Shown here: piece after piece, positions 1-9,444 of the stretch | Numbering within the stretch: position 1 is the stretch's first letter | Layout: each line of letters begins with the position of its first letter | DNA from: Albibeggiatoa sp964388965 | GTDB lineage: Bacteria; Pseudomonadota; Gammaproteobacteria; Beggiatoales; Beggiatoaceae | DNA: 33,728 bases | Reading direction: 5' to 3' | NCBI GenBank assembly: GCA_964388965.1 | Contig: CAYMCP010000040.1 | Coordinates: forward strand, 1 to 33,728 | Position numbers and translations under genes: made by a program | The notes under the pieces: generated by a model | The model's input: the letters and a program-made list of their open reading frames with translations, nothing else | What the model was told of the DNA's origin: nothing | The model's database searches: none

Positions 1-2
1 TT

Positions 3-1067
3 TTAGAAGAAAGCGCAGAACTTGATGAATCCGAAACTTTAGAAAGCGCGGAAATCGATGAATCCGAAACTTTAGAAAGCGCGGAACTTGATGAATCCGA
101 AATTTTAGAAAGTGCGGAAATTTTAGAAGAAAGCGCGGAAATCGATGAATCCGAAATTTTAGAAAGTACTGAAATTTTAGAAGAAAGCGCGGAACTTGAT
201 GTAACAGACAGTGATGAGATGGTAAAACTTGCCCAATTTGAATCAGATGCCCCGGAAAACAATGAAAATTTAACAATGCCCACTTTACCAATCGAAGCTT
301 TACCAGAAGCAATTAACTCTCAAGCTCAACGTTTACCGGGTTTTCCAGATGAAAATACACCGTTCAAGTGGCTTTATCCACCTTTGTTAGGTCGAAATAT
401 CTTAGTAAAACCTGATTTTCAAGGTGGCTTGCGACCTAATTTAGATGATAATACATGGATTATTCAATTGAACGAGCAATGGCGATGCTTTTCTGATGCA
501 CAATGGGAATACTCAACTGAACAAGATGCGCGCCAAGCTCTGCGCGAACAAACCGCGTGGCATGTACAATGTAATCCTATCTTAGCGAAACAACGTTGTG
601 TTGCTATTGCTCAAGAACGCAAAACATGGCGAATATGGCAAATTACCGAAATCTCTAACGATTTAGCACAACAGTTGATAGAAGCTTTATCTTTAACTAA
701 TACCAATCAATTAGTTGTTGAAACTTTTATCTGCGCAACACGTTATTTAGATGCTTATCAGGAAGTTATACAATTACCATTTGAATTCCAACTACAGCTA
801 AATAATATCCAAATCCATGAACATAAAATTACTTATCTTGGCGTGATTTATGGCAGAAAAAACCAGTTAACTAATCAATTTCTAGGTAGTAGCGAAGCAA
901 TTAAAGAGGTCTTAAAACAAAGCTTTGCGCCTATTATTCATCAAGCTGTGCGTACTAGAGATTTAAATGTTGAGGCTATCCTTGCTGAATTGGAAACTGT
1001 ACAAACCCAAGATGATGATTTGGTTATTATTGAAACACTAGCTGAATTATTTGCACAAGCTAGCTAA
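3..1067 (+). CDS. Hypothetical protein with acidic tandem repeats, 5' end outside window
   Basis: The reading frame stays open to the left edge, so this is the C-terminal 354 codons of a longer protein; the in-frame ATG at 219 is probably internal. The first ~65 residues are an acidic low-complexity stretch of 11- and 7-residue units rich in Glu, Ser, Leu and Asp. After it comes a globular-looking region of about 280 residues with many Trp, Gln and Leu and no signal peptide or membrane segment in the visible part. I recognise no family. The gene converges on the minus-strand OmpA-family gene with 170 bases between them. The acidic repeats could be a flexible linker. Confidence is high that it is coding and low for any function. 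Confidence 0.8.
   Translation, partial: LEESAELDESETLESAEIDESETLESAELDESEILESAEILEESAEIDESEILESTEILEESAELDVTDSDEMVKLAQFESDAPENNENLTMPTLPIEALPEAINSQAQRLPGFPDENTPFKWLYPPLLGRNILVKPDFQGGLRPNLDDNTWIIQLNEQWRCFSDAQWEYSTEQDARQALREQTAWHVQCNPILAKQRCVAIAQERKTWRIWQITEISNDLAQQLIEALSLTNTNQLVVETFICATRYLDAYQEVIQLPFEFQLQLNNIQIHEHKITYLGVIYGRKNQLTNQFLGSSEAIKEVLKQSFAPIIHQAVRTRDLNVEAILAELETVQTQDDDLVIIETLAELFAQAS
18..191 (+). repeat. Coding tandem repeat, 33-nt and 21-nt units
   Basis: In-frame units begin at 18, 51, 84 and 138 (33 nt, of the type ELDESETLESA) and at 117 and 171 (21 nt, EILEESA). The 21-nt unit looks like a shortened 33-nt unit. DNA identity between units is very high, which points to recent slippage or unequal exchange. 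More units probably lie to the left of the window. Confidence 0.9.
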
Positions 1068-1204
1068 ATCTGAATATTTATTTAAATAAAACAATATCTT
1101 ATAATTCAACCATTCCCATTTTCAACCTCCTAATGTTTGATCTCACATTGGGCAGGCAGGTTCAGGTTAATTTTACTTTGTCGAAAATTTTAAAAATGGA
1201 ATTC

Positions 1205-1237
1205 TTTTACAGTCTCGGCACGTAGGAACAAGGTAAA
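1205..1237 (+). repeat. Dispersed repeat, copy 1
   Basis: This segment contains TCTCGGCAC followed two bases later by AGGAACAAGG. Its reverse complement recurs after gyrB at 24052-24085 with about 27 of 34 positions matching. Both copies lie just past a stop codon in intergenic DNA. The remaining bases between 1068 and 1237 hold no ORF and no convincing terminator. Confidence 0.6.
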
Positions 1238-4200
1238 TTACTTAACGATTTTAAATGTTACTTTTCTGTCCTGATGATTGTTCGTCGTTTCACCAAAACG
1301 AATTAACGACGATTGAGTTAATAGTAAATAATCGGAAGTAATGCCTTGTGTTTGCAACCAATTGCGTACCGTTTCAACACGTTCCTGTCCCAATTGACGA
1401 TTATAATCCAATGTACCAATACCGTCCGTATATCCCGTAAGTTGGATGCGCAATGGTTGATTCAATTGCTTGTTAAATCGTAACAATAAACGAATGTTAG
1501 TAATCAGGTCTCGCAATATCTGCTCTTGGTCAGGCGCGAAACTTTTATCATCCGCAAAATAAATCGCCGTATTTTCAATCTTCGCAATAACCTCTTTACG
1601 TTGTTCAATCGTTGCGTCAAGTAAATTTTCCGTATCAATTTCTGCAAAATCCTGCAATATTGCCAGTTTATTCATCAACTGCTTACGTGCTTGATCAGTA
1701 ATTATCCCTAATACATACAATCGTTTATCTTTTACCTCCAAACTCACACCATCAGGTAAATTTAACGTTGCTTGCGCCTGTTTTAATAATACTTGATCGG
1801 TATTTTGCAAGTTATCTGCATTCAGATGATTAATCCCATTAATTAAAAAAACATTATTCAAAGCTTTTTCTATCCACACACCGGGCGCGTGACCATTTAA
1901 ATGCAATGTATCCGTTTCCAAATGTAATTGCACAGTCGCAGGCGGCTCTAAAGCTTGTAATGCGCGTTTTTCAATGAAACTTGGATGCAAATCTTGATAG
2001 GATGTCCAGTACATTTTAAGCTGATCACTGCTCAAACCGTAATCCGCTGCCAATCTATCAGGACGGATTGCTAGCGGGTCTCTTAAACCATAAATAATTG
2101 TTTTATCAGCAATTTTTTTAATATCAGTCACCGATAAGCCAACAGTTTGACGCAAAGCAGCAATATACAAATCAATTTGATGTTGTAAATCTTCTTGTTC
2201 AGCATCGCGTAACGCATTGGTATAATTAGCAATATTCAATTTAGCGAGACGTTGTTGTAAATCATCACGCATTGCTTGCGTCGCCAAACCAGAAATATAC
2301 AATTGTTCGTCACGTATCGTAAAATCTACGTCTACCCAATTAGGTAATTTATCAGCAATTTTCGCCCATAGCCAATCACCATTATTTTGTAATTGCTCAA
2401 GATTAAGCTTTGCCACACCTGCCAATGTTGTACTTATTTTTACTGCGCTATCAATCCAAGCTTGTGGTGCGTGACCTGTGAAAATTAAAGTTTGGGCACT
2501 TATATCAAGTTTCACCGTATCGGGTGGATTTAATGCTTGTTTCGCGCGTTGTAGTACAAAATTCGGACTTAAATCATGATACGCTTGCCAATTTGCTATC
2601 ACTCTTAATCCTGTCGCATCCAAAATGGATTGTGGATTTTGCGCAAGTGGGTCTTTTAATCCTTTGATAAAACGCTGATTATTTTTAATTCCCGCATCTA
2701 AGATTTTAATACCATCAATTGTATCCAACTCCGCTAACAAATTTTGAAATGCGGACTCTGTATCTATCCAATATTGCTGCTGATTATACAATTCAGTCGT
2801 ATCAAATTTTTTAATCCCTGCTAACATGCCTTGTTTTAAACGTAATTCTTCAATCCAATCATTATCTGCATCACCTTTAATAATTAATAAATCATGTTTT
2901 AAATTTAATTCAATCGTTTCAGGTGGTTGTAAAGCGAATTTCGCGCGTTGTAAAACAAAATTTGGATGTAAATCTTGATATGCTGTCCACTGCATTACAA
3001 CGTTTTCTAAACCGATTTTATCAGCAATTTCATTAGGTTGTGGTGCAAGCGGATCGCGTAAGCCTTTGATAAAATAATGATCATTTTCAATACCACTAGC
3101 AATTACTTTTAAACCCGCAGCCTCATCCAATGCAGCCAATAACTTTGTAAATAATGGCTGAGTATCGATCCAATACTGTTTTTTATTGGTTAAATTTGTC
3201 GTATCAACATCTGCTACACCTATCAACATAGATTGTTTTAATTGAAGTTGCTCAATCCATTCATGCTCTGCCACGCCAGTAATAAATAACGTCCCATCGG
3301 CAAAAGTTATACTGATATTATCAGGTGGATTTAATGCTTGTTTAGCGCGTTGCAAAATAAACTGCGGATACAAAGCATGATACTGTGCCCATTCCATTTC
3401 TACATCAGCAAGATTAAATTGTTGTGCAATTTTTTGCGGATCAATTGATAATGGATCACGTAATCCTTTGATAATACGCTTATTATCACGCTTATCTACC
3501 TTAGTTATTTTAATGCCTTGTACTGAATCCAATGTATCGACTAGGGCTAAAAATTGTTGCTTAGTATCCAGCCAATATTGTTGACGATTGTGCAACTCAT
3601 CCATAATAACTTGCTGTATACCGCCTAACATCCCCTGTTTTAATATCGCTTGTTCAATCCATTCATTATCTGCCTCGCCTGTGAGATATAATTTATTATT
3701 TTTTAAGGAAATATTAACACTATCAGGTGGATTTAATGCTTGTTTAGCGCGTTGCAAGACAAATTGCGGAGCTAAATCTTGATACGTGCCCCATTCATTA
3801 ACGATTTTATCTTGTAAAGCGAATTGTGCGGTAATTTCCGCAGGATCGGTCGCCAATGGATCGCGTAAACCGCGTACAATAAGTTTACCATTATCTTGTT
3901 TAGTATTAATTACCATTAAACCTGCTGTATTACGCAAAGTTTGAATATAATGTTGCAAATGACGTTGGTGCTGAATCTGTAAGAATAACCACGTAAAAAT
4001 ACCAATCACAATTAAACTGGTTACTGCAATTAAAGGTAATGAAAAAAAGCGTGATTTCTTACTTGCTTCTTGCTTTAACTCTTTCATTTGTAAGTTTTTT
4101 TGTAAAATAGCATGACAGGGTTCTAATGGTGCGGGATCGCCTTCAAAGTGCGCCAATAAACGACCATAACGGGCATGGATAGTCTCTAATGACTGTTTCA

Positions 4201-5251
4201 TAACCCCGCGCAATTTGTACGACGCATTACCGCGTACGACGCAAGCTAACACTGCATAAGGTCCCTGCTCTAACCAAACGGTATAATTGCCTAATTCAAC
4301 TTTTTCCAAATCGCCCTCAGCCGTAAATGAATCACGAATAAAATCCTGAATAGCGGTCAACATAGCCGATACAGCATCACTATCACCCACTTCAACCCCA
4401 TCTTGACTCAAATGTTGTATTAATAAACCAGATTCCTTGTGTACTAAAAAAACTTGTTCTACGCGATAAACTAAGGTTTTTTGTAAAAGGACATCAGTAA
4501 ATGATTGACCAGTACGCAATGCTTCAAATCGCCACAACATGCCTTTAATGGAAAGACTTTGCTCGACTGCGGCGTTAACTGATTGCAAAAATTCTTTAAT
4601 GGATTCATTAATAGCGCGACGAATCGCAGGTCCCATAATGGGGAATAAGGTATCTGCGAGTGCTTTCGCATCTTGACTAATAGACTGTTGAATGCAGCGC
4701 GTCACTGGTATTTGCAACGATTCGGCTAATTCTGCGTCACTGATTTCCGTTTTAGTACCATCTTGTTCTGAGGCACGGCGAATCGCATCAGGTAGACTTT
4801 TAGCGATTTCTGCTGTACGCTTTTCGGTATCTTTTAAATCTGTTTCCAATTGGACAATACGCCGCAAAATAGTTTGAATTTGCTGTTGTTCTAACTGATC
4901 TAATTCTGCATCAAGCGTACTGATGTGGATTTTGTGTGAATGGAGAATTTTACGGATTTTTTTCACCAACTGAGCAACTTCAATTCTTAGCGGCTCAATT
5001 AGCAAAGGATGTAGTGGGTTAGCAAAACTTTCAGGTTCAATCTGTATCGTTTTTTTAACGCAATTATCAACTGGTTTTTGCAACGCAATAATGAGTTCGC
5101 TCATGTCTGGAACAATTTTTAAAGCTTGAGGTAATACACTGGCAACGTCCTGACTACGCGATTGTAAATCAATTATTCGCTGTTCTAACTTGTCAATACG
5201 CTGTTGTTCTTCTGCGAGCAACAAAGTACGCAACTGTTGATAATCATTCAT
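1238..5251 (-). CDS. Large OmpA-family envelope protein with five ~134-residue BON-like repeats
   Basis: This 1337-residue protein probably ties the inner membrane to peptidoglycan. Residues 1-160 are charged and coiled-coil-like. Residues about 235-385 look like a compact alpha/beta domain that I suspect is roadblock/longin-like. One membrane segment lies at 404-426. Five repeats follow, each with a G-L-R/K-D-P-L motif (at 461, 596, 730, 864 and 1055), then W-x-x-Y-x-x-L-x-P-x-F, an RA-x-x-AL-x-PP motif and a short BON-like strand region ending in WI. The last ~110 residues are an OmpA/Pal peptidoglycan-binding domain with GYTD and the N-x-x-L-x-x-x-R-x-x-x-V pattern. There is no cleavable signal, so the N-terminal 400 residues should be cytoplasmic. 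An AAGGG-type ribosome site precedes the ATG. Domain calls at the C-terminus are firm; the N-terminal fold is an inference. Confidence 0.88.
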   Translation of the reverse strand: MNDYQQLRTLLLAEEQQRIDKLEQRIIDLQSRSQDVASVLPQALKIVPDMSELIIALQKPVDNCVKKTIQIEPESFANPLHPLLIEPLRIEVAQLVKKIRKILHSHKIHISTLDAELDQLEQQQIQTILRRIVQLETDLKDTEKRTAEIAKSLPDAIRRASEQDGTKTEISDAELAESLQIPVTRCIQQSISQDAKALADTLFPIMGPAIRRAINESIKEFLQSVNAAVEQSLSIKGMLWRFEALRTGQSFTDVLLQKTLVYRVEQVFLVHKESGLLIQHLSQDGVEVGDSDAVSAMLTAIQDFIRDSFTAEGDLEKVELGNYTVWLEQGPYAVLACVVRGNASYKLRGVMKQSLETIHARYGRLLAHFEGDPAPLEPCHAILQKNLQMKELKQEASKKSRFFSLPLIAVTSLIVIGIFTWLFLQIQHQRHLQHYIQTLRNTAGLMVINTKQDNGKLIVRGLRDPLATDPAEITAQFALQDKIVNEWGTYQDLAPQFVLQRAKQALNPPDSVNISLKNNKLYLTGEADNEWIEQAILKQGMLGGIQQVIMDELHNRQQYWLDTKQQFLALVDTLDSVQGIKITKVDKRDNKRIIKGLRDPLSIDPQKIAQQFNLADVEMEWAQYHALYPQFILQRAKQALNPPDNISITFADGTLFITGVAEHEWIEQLQLKQSMLIGVADVDTTNLTNKKQYWIDTQPLFTKLLAALDEAAGLKVIASGIENDHYFIKGLRDPLAPQPNEIADKIGLENVVMQWTAYQDLHPNFVLQRAKFALQPPETIELNLKHDLLIIKGDADNDWIEELRLKQGMLAGIKKFDTTELYNQQQYWIDTESAFQNLLAELDTIDGIKILDAGIKNNQRFIKGLKDPLAQNPQSILDATGLRVIANWQAYHDLSPNFVLQRAKQALNPPDTVKLDISAQTLIFTGHAPQAWIDSAVKISTTLAGVAKLNLEQLQNNGDWLWAKIADKLPNWVDVDFTIRDEQLYISGLATQAMRDDLQQRLAKLNIANYTNALRDAEQEDLQHQIDLYIAALRQTVGLSVTDIKKIADKTIIYGLRDPLAIRPDRLAADYGLSSDQLKMYWTSYQDLHPSFIEKRALQALEPPATVQLHLETDTLHLNGHAPGVWIEKALNNVFLINGINHLNADNLQNTDQVLLKQAQATLNLPDGVSLEVKDKRLYVLGIITDQARKQLMNKLAILQDFAEIDTENLLDATIEQRKEVIAKIENTAIYFADDKSFAPDQEQILRDLITNIRLLLRFNKQLNQPLRIQLTGYTDGIGTLDYNRQLGQERVETVRNWLQTQGITSDYLLLTQSSLIRFGETTNNHQDRKVTFKIVK

Positions 5252-5527
5252 ATTTTATTTTAAACCCTTTACCCTGAATTATTATTTTATATTTATTATA
5301 TGTACTTCATGAAAATTTTCAGTAATTTCTAATTTTCAAGCTATTACCAAAATTATTATATAGAAAAATAAACACTATTTTCTTATTTCAATCCTGAGTG
5401 TGCCAATCTAAAAAGCAATTTTTGCACCTTTTAAATAATTTAGGTTTGATCATATAAACATTATTAGATATGCTCATAAGCGACCTCGTTTTTTGTAATA
5501 TCAAGTCTGTATAAAAAAATTCATCAC
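5252..5527. promoter_or_regulatory. Divergent intergenic region, OmpA-family gene / ftsW
   Basis: These 276 AT-rich bases separate two divergent genes and must hold both start regions. No strong -35/-10 pair stands out and I see no clear operator. No Shine-Dalgarno sequence is evident just before the ftsW ATG. Confidence 0.4.
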
Positions 5528-6676
5528 ATGCCAAATTCTACATTTTCTCGTTTTGACACAGCACTTGCCTTAGTGAGCTTAGTTTTATTACTACTCGGTT
5601 TAATCATGGTCACATCCAGCTCGATTTACATTGCAGAAACTCGTTTTAATGATAGCTTATATTATTTTTGGCGACAATTGACGCATGTTGGCATAGGTAT
5701 TTTTATTGGTATAGTAATTATTTTGATTCCGATCCAATTTTGGCATCGTGCCAGCGCGGTTTTACTTTTAATCGGCACATTAAATTTATTATTGGTTTTA
5801 ACTCCTTATTTCGGTCACAGCGTAAACGGTAGTATGCGTTGGATGCAAATTGCAGGATTTAATATACAACCTTCTGAATTAATGAAATTATTCATGATCT
5901 TATACTTAGCTAGTTACCTAATCCGTCGTAGTGAAGAAGTACGAGAATCATTTATGGGATTTGTCAAACCAATGTTAGTATTAATTTTTATTGCTGGATT
6001 AATTTTACTTGAACCAGATTACGGCGCAACAGTCGTTTTATTTATGACTGTACTAGGCATGTTATTTTTAGCTGGTGTGCCTATGTATCAATTTATATTA
6101 TGGGTTGTTGGTGTGAGTTGCGCATTAATTTTATTAATAATTTTCGCACCTTATCGTTTAGAACGTTTAACAACATTTATAAATCCTTGGGCTGATCCGT
6201 TTAACTCAGGTTTTCAATTGACACAAGCACTTATAGCAATCGGACGGGGTGAATTGTTTGGAGTAGGATTAGGTAACAGCGTACAAAAATTAGCCTATCT
6301 ACCTGAAGCACATACTGATTTTTTATTTGCCATTTTGGCAGAGGAGTTGGGTTTAATCGGCGTAATATTTATTATTGGTTTATTTGGATTTTTGGTATTA
6401 CGCGCTTTTATAATCGCAGTCGAAACTGAAAAATTAGGATTGTATTACGCAGCTTACGCCGCCTATGGCATTGGTTTATGTATCGGTTTACAAGCAAGCA
6501 TTAATTTAGGTGTCAATATGGGTTTACTGCCAACTAAAGGATTAACTTTACCTTTAATGAGTTATGGCGGCTCAAGTCTTATCGTAACCTGTATGATGTT
6601 AGCGATTTTGTTGCGAATTGATTACGAAACACAACAAAAACGTATGCAATCGGATTTAAAAGCAAAAGTCAAATAA
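5528..6676 (+). CDS. ftsW: SEDS-family peptidoglycan glycosyltransferase FtsW
   Basis: FtsW polymerises lipid II into glycan strands at the division septum together with a class B penicillin-binding protein. The 382-residue product has about ten hydrophobic segments. The stretch around residues 249-271 reads GNSVQKLAYLPEAHTDF, the FtsW form of the SEDS signature, with the likely catalytic Asp at 264; RodA lacks the GNSVQKL part. The C-terminal TLPLMSYGGSS and LLRIDYE motifs also fit FtsW. The gene stands alone, not beside murG, murC or other dcw-cluster genes, although the cluster could exist elsewhere or this could be a second copy. The ATG at 5528 gives a full-length N-terminus for the family. 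Confidence is high for SEDS and good for FtsW over RodA. Confidence 0.92.
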   Translation: MPNSTFSRFDTALALVSLVLLLLGLIMVTSSSIYIAETRFNDSLYYFWRQLTHVGIGIFIGIVIILIPIQFWHRASAVLLLIGTLNLLLVLTPYFGHSVNGSMRWMQIAGFNIQPSELMKLFMILYLASYLIRRSEEVRESFMGFVKPMLVLIFIAGLILLEPDYGATVVLFMTVLGMLFLAGVPMYQFILWVVGVSCALILLIIFAPYRLERLTTFINPWADPFNSGFQLTQALIAIGRGELFGVGLGNSVQKLAYLPEAHTDFLFAILAEELGLIGVIFIIGLFGFLVLRAFIIAVETEKLGLYYAAYAAYGIGLCIGLQASINLGVNMGLLPTKGLTLPLMSYGGSSLIVTCMMLAILLRIDYETQQKRMQSDLKAKVK

Positions 6677-6744
6677 ATGTTACGAAATGAATTTTACAGT
6701 TAAAATAGTGACATATAAATTGTTAAAAATTAAATATATAATAG

Positions 6745-6783
6745 CTTGTTTTCTCTCATTTCCATGTTCCTCGTGAAAACAAG
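6745..6783 (+). other. Inverted repeat (9-bp arms) in ftsW-tamA gap
   Basis: CTTGTTTTC at 6745-6753 pairs perfectly with GAAAACAAG at 6775-6783 across a 21-base loop. It lies 69 bases after ftsW and has no T-run, so it is a poor intrinsic terminator; it could be a weak mRNA structure or chance in AT-rich DNA. The rest of the 286-base gap shows nothing definite. Confidence 0.35.
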
Positions 6784-6962
6784 AAAATGATATATTACAA
6801 ATATTTAATTATTTCGTTTATCCATCAAAAAACTGCAAAAATAATATATACTGATCCCTATTTTTGACTAGAGGTAGCGTTTCAGGTAATCCCCACTGAA
6901 TCGGATTTATGAAATTAGAAAATAAGTTTAAAATTTTAAAAATTCAATCCTAACTACGGTAG

Positions 6963-8747
6963 ATGAGATTTATGCGACGTGTTTTAATGTTTTTTTTATT
7001 ATTGGTAAATTTTTCGGTATTCGCAGAAAACCAACAAATTCCAACCGTCAAAGTAGAAATTAAAGGCGTAAAACAAGCTGATATTATTAAAAATATTCTT
7101 GCCAATTTGCGCATAGAACAACAAAAAAACAATGATCGTCTATCAGAAAAACGCATTAAACGCCTGCACGCTAAAGCATCAGACGATATTCTTATTGCAC
7201 TCAAACCTTATGGCTACTACCGTCCACAAGTGGAAGCTGAATTAATTCAACCAGTTGATGAAAAGCGAATATGGCTAGCCATTTACACAGTAGACTTAGG
7301 TGAACCACTTATCTTAAAAACCGTCGATGTTGAACTATTAGGCGAAGCAGAACAAGATGAAATTTTTAATCAATTATTAGCGAAATTTCCAGTTAAACAA
7401 GGTGATACCTTCAACTCTCTTAATTATGAAAAAGGTAAACGTATTTTACGCAATTTAGCAGAATCCAGAGGCTACTTTGATGCAAATTTTCTTACCACAC
7501 AAGTTTTAATTGATGAATTAAATTATACTGCTAACGTCAAATTAGTTTTTGATAGTGGTAAACGCTATAAATTTGGTGAAGTTCAATATCAACAAGACAT
7601 TTTCAAACAATCACTACTTGATCGCTACAAAACTTTTGAAACCAATGACCCCTACGACGAAGATGCCCTTATTGCATTTCGGACAGCTTTGGTAAATAGC
7701 CAATATTTCGATACTGTAGAAGTGAATATTGACCGTGAAAATAAACAAAATTACACCTTTCCAATTATTGCAAAATTAACGGTTAAAAAACGTAATTTAT
7801 ACACAGCAAGTATTGGTTATGGTACGGATACTGGATTACGTGGCGGTTTAGGTTGGGAGCGGCGTTACATCAATAGTTACGGACATAAATTTAAATTTGA
7901 TGTACAACTTTCAGAAATTCGCCAATCTGCTACAGCGCAATATATTATTCCAGTCGGTGAGGATCCGAACCAATTTGTTACCGCCAAAGCAGGTTATATC
8001 AATGAAGAAAATGATACTTACGATATTGAAAGTTTGGTTTTAGGTGTCTCAACCAATCGAATTCGCACTTTGTTCGATAAAATTCAGTTACAAGAAGTTA
8101 TCGGTATTGAATACCGTGATGAAACTTATCAAATTGGTCAGGATACGGGTCATGCTACTTTATTGATGCCTAATGCTTCTTGGTCTCTGATTGAAGCCGA
8201 TGATCGTATTTATACATTAAATGGTTATCGGATTGATTTTTCAATACGCGGCGCACTTAATAAAATGGGTTCTGACAATTCATTTTTACAAACCCATCTA
8301 AATGGCAAATATATTCATCAAGTCTTTGAAAAAGGACGTTTTATTACTCGTGGCGAATGGGGATACACTTCTATGTCATTGTTGGACGGCGAATTTAGGG
8401 ATTTACCTCCTAGTATTCGCTATTTTGCCGGTGGTGACAAAAGTGTACGGGGTTACGATTATAATGCTTTGGGCCCGCAAGATGAGAAAGGTTATGTAAT
8501 TGGTGGTAAGCATTTAATTATTGGTAGTGTTGAATATGAACATCAAATTGTTGGTAAATGGAGTGCGGCTGTGTTTTATGATGTGGGTAATGCAGTTAAT
8601 GATTTTTCTGAAGCTTTACAACATGGCGCAGGTGTAGGTGTACGTTGGCGTTCGCCGATTGGGTTAATTCGGCTGGATTTGGCGACTGCATTAAATAAAG
8701 ATAATTATCCCGTGCGTTTACACATTAATATCGGACCTGATTTGTAG
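6963..8747 (+). CDS. tamA: TamA-type outer-membrane assembly protein (Omp85 family)
   Basis: TamA is the outer-membrane half of the translocation and assembly module, which normally works with the inner-membrane-anchored TamB. The 594-residue product has an N-terminal signal peptide ending near VFA (residues 19-21). POTRA-like alpha/beta segments run to about residue 275, and a 16-strand-type beta-barrel domain follows. The barrel includes FAGGDKSVRGYDYNALGP, whose VRGY is the Omp85 loop-6 motif, and the protein ends in a short beta strand. Length fits TamA (about 577) rather than BamA (about 800). No tamB follows; the next gene is convergent. The start could also be the ATG at 6972, three codons in, which would make a more standard signal peptide. 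Confidence 0.9.
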   Translation: MRFMRRVLMFFLLLVNFSVFAENQQIPTVKVEIKGVKQADIIKNILANLRIEQQKNNDRLSEKRIKRLHAKASDDILIALKPYGYYRPQVEAELIQPVDEKRIWLAIYTVDLGEPLILKTVDVELLGEAEQDEIFNQLLAKFPVKQGDTFNSLNYEKGKRILRNLAESRGYFDANFLTTQVLIDELNYTANVKLVFDSGKRYKFGEVQYQQDIFKQSLLDRYKTFETNDPYDEDALIAFRTALVNSQYFDTVEVNIDRENKQNYTFPIIAKLTVKKRNLYTASIGYGTDTGLRGGLGWERRYINSYGHKFKFDVQLSEIRQSATAQYIIPVGEDPNQFVTAKAGYINEENDTYDIESLVLGVSTNRIRTLFDKIQLQEVIGIEYRDETYQIGQDTGHATLLMPNASWSLIEADDRIYTLNGYRIDFSIRGALNKMGSDNSFLQTHLNGKYIHQVFEKGRFITRGEWGYTSMSLLDGEFRDLPPSIRYFAGGDKSVRGYDYNALGPQDEKGYVIGGKHLIIGSVEYEHQIVGKWSAAVFYDVGNAVNDFSEALQHGAGVGVRWRSPIGLIRLDLATALNKDNYPVRLHINIGPDL

Positions 8748-8817
8748 CGTTAGTTTAAAATCTATCGTGTTTTTTCGCTAATAAATAGCTTGTAATTAGT
8801 TAAGAATTAACAAATAA

Positions 8818-9249
8818 TTATGTAATAATTTCCCAAGATTCAATATTACCTTCAATAACAGTAAATAACGGATGGGACTGATAATTTTGTATAACCATTA
8901 ATTCAGCGTATTTTTTTGGATCACGCTGCTGTAATTTTTTGCGCAAATGTTGCACTTCATAGTCAATTTGCCCTGTTGTCACCGTAATTGGGTTAATATC
9001 GCCAAAAGTTGCAATTTTAGACAAATCAAATTGATAACCACGTTGAGTTGCCTCACTTTGCACAATGCTTAAATAATAAGCAATATAACTTTCTGGTGTA
9101 GCCGTTTGCTTAAAACGCAACAACTGAGGATGATTTTTATAACCTCTTGTTTCACCTTGTAAAACTTTTTGTGCTAGCAAGCCCTCACGCCATAACGCAA
9201 CTAATCCTTTCACATCGAGATAACAAGGATGTAATGACCATAAACGCAT
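8818..9249 (-). CDS. Pyrimidine-dimer DNA glycosylase / endonuclease V family protein
   Basis: The 143-residue product begins with M-R-L-W-S-L-H-P-x-Y-L-D, followed by GLVALWREGLLAQKVL and RGYKNHPQLLRF. I recognise this as the hallmark of the Pyr_excise family related to phage T4 endonuclease V, which cuts DNA at UV-induced cyclobutane dimers. The C-terminal half carries a Y-E-x-x-H-L-x-x-K-L segment and ends in an HPLF motif, also usual in the family. An AAAGG ribosome site sits about eight bases before the ATG. The gene starts only 18 bases after the ancestral stop of the truncated kinase upstream, so the two may once have shared a transcript. The family call rests on remembered motif patterns; enzymatic activity is inferred. 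Confidence 0.75.
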   Translation of the reverse strand: MRLWSLHPCYLDVKGLVALWREGLLAQKVLQGETRGYKNHPQLLRFKQTATPESYIAYYLSIVQSEATQRGYQFDLSKIATFGDINPITVTTGQIDYEVQHLRKKLQQRDPKKYAELMVIQNYQSHPLFTVIEGNIESWEIIT

Positions 9250-9267
9250 AAAATACCTTTTTAATTA

Positions 9268-9444
9268 TCAAATAGGTTTCATAGAAAATTCTGCAATAAA
9301 TGAGCAGCCATGTCCCAACTCACTTTCACAACGGATAGTTCCTCCCATTTGCTCGATTAATTTTTTAACGCTAAACAAACCCAAACCAGTCGAATGTTCT
9401 TGACCTGTTGGCTTAGGCGTTAGCTTAGCAAATTTACCGAACAA
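9268..9444 (-). pseudogene. Severed C-terminal tail of the hybrid kinase (HATPase G2 region)
   Basis: Read on the minus strand, this stretch encodes a perfect continuation of the upstream kinase: GKFAKLTPKPTG, then HSTGLGLFSVKKLIEQMGG, then a conserved-looking end and a TGA at 9268-9270. It contains the G2 box (GLGL) of the histidine-kinase ATP-binding domain. It has no start of its own. It is parted from the rest of the gene by the 104-bp element at 9445-9548. If the element and one GAACAA copy are removed, the frame rejoins exactly and gives a 1723-residue protein, so these 56 codons were lost from the present gene. Confidence 0.92.

Noticed and set aside
18..191. Possible CRISPR-like array at the left edge
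   Set aside because: The repeats are contiguous without spacers and stay in one open reading frame; they are coding tandem repeats.
5528..6676. RodA instead of FtsW
   Set aside because: The GNSVQKL-x-YLPEAHTDF and LLRIDYE motifs match FtsW; RodA has a different sequence at the first site.
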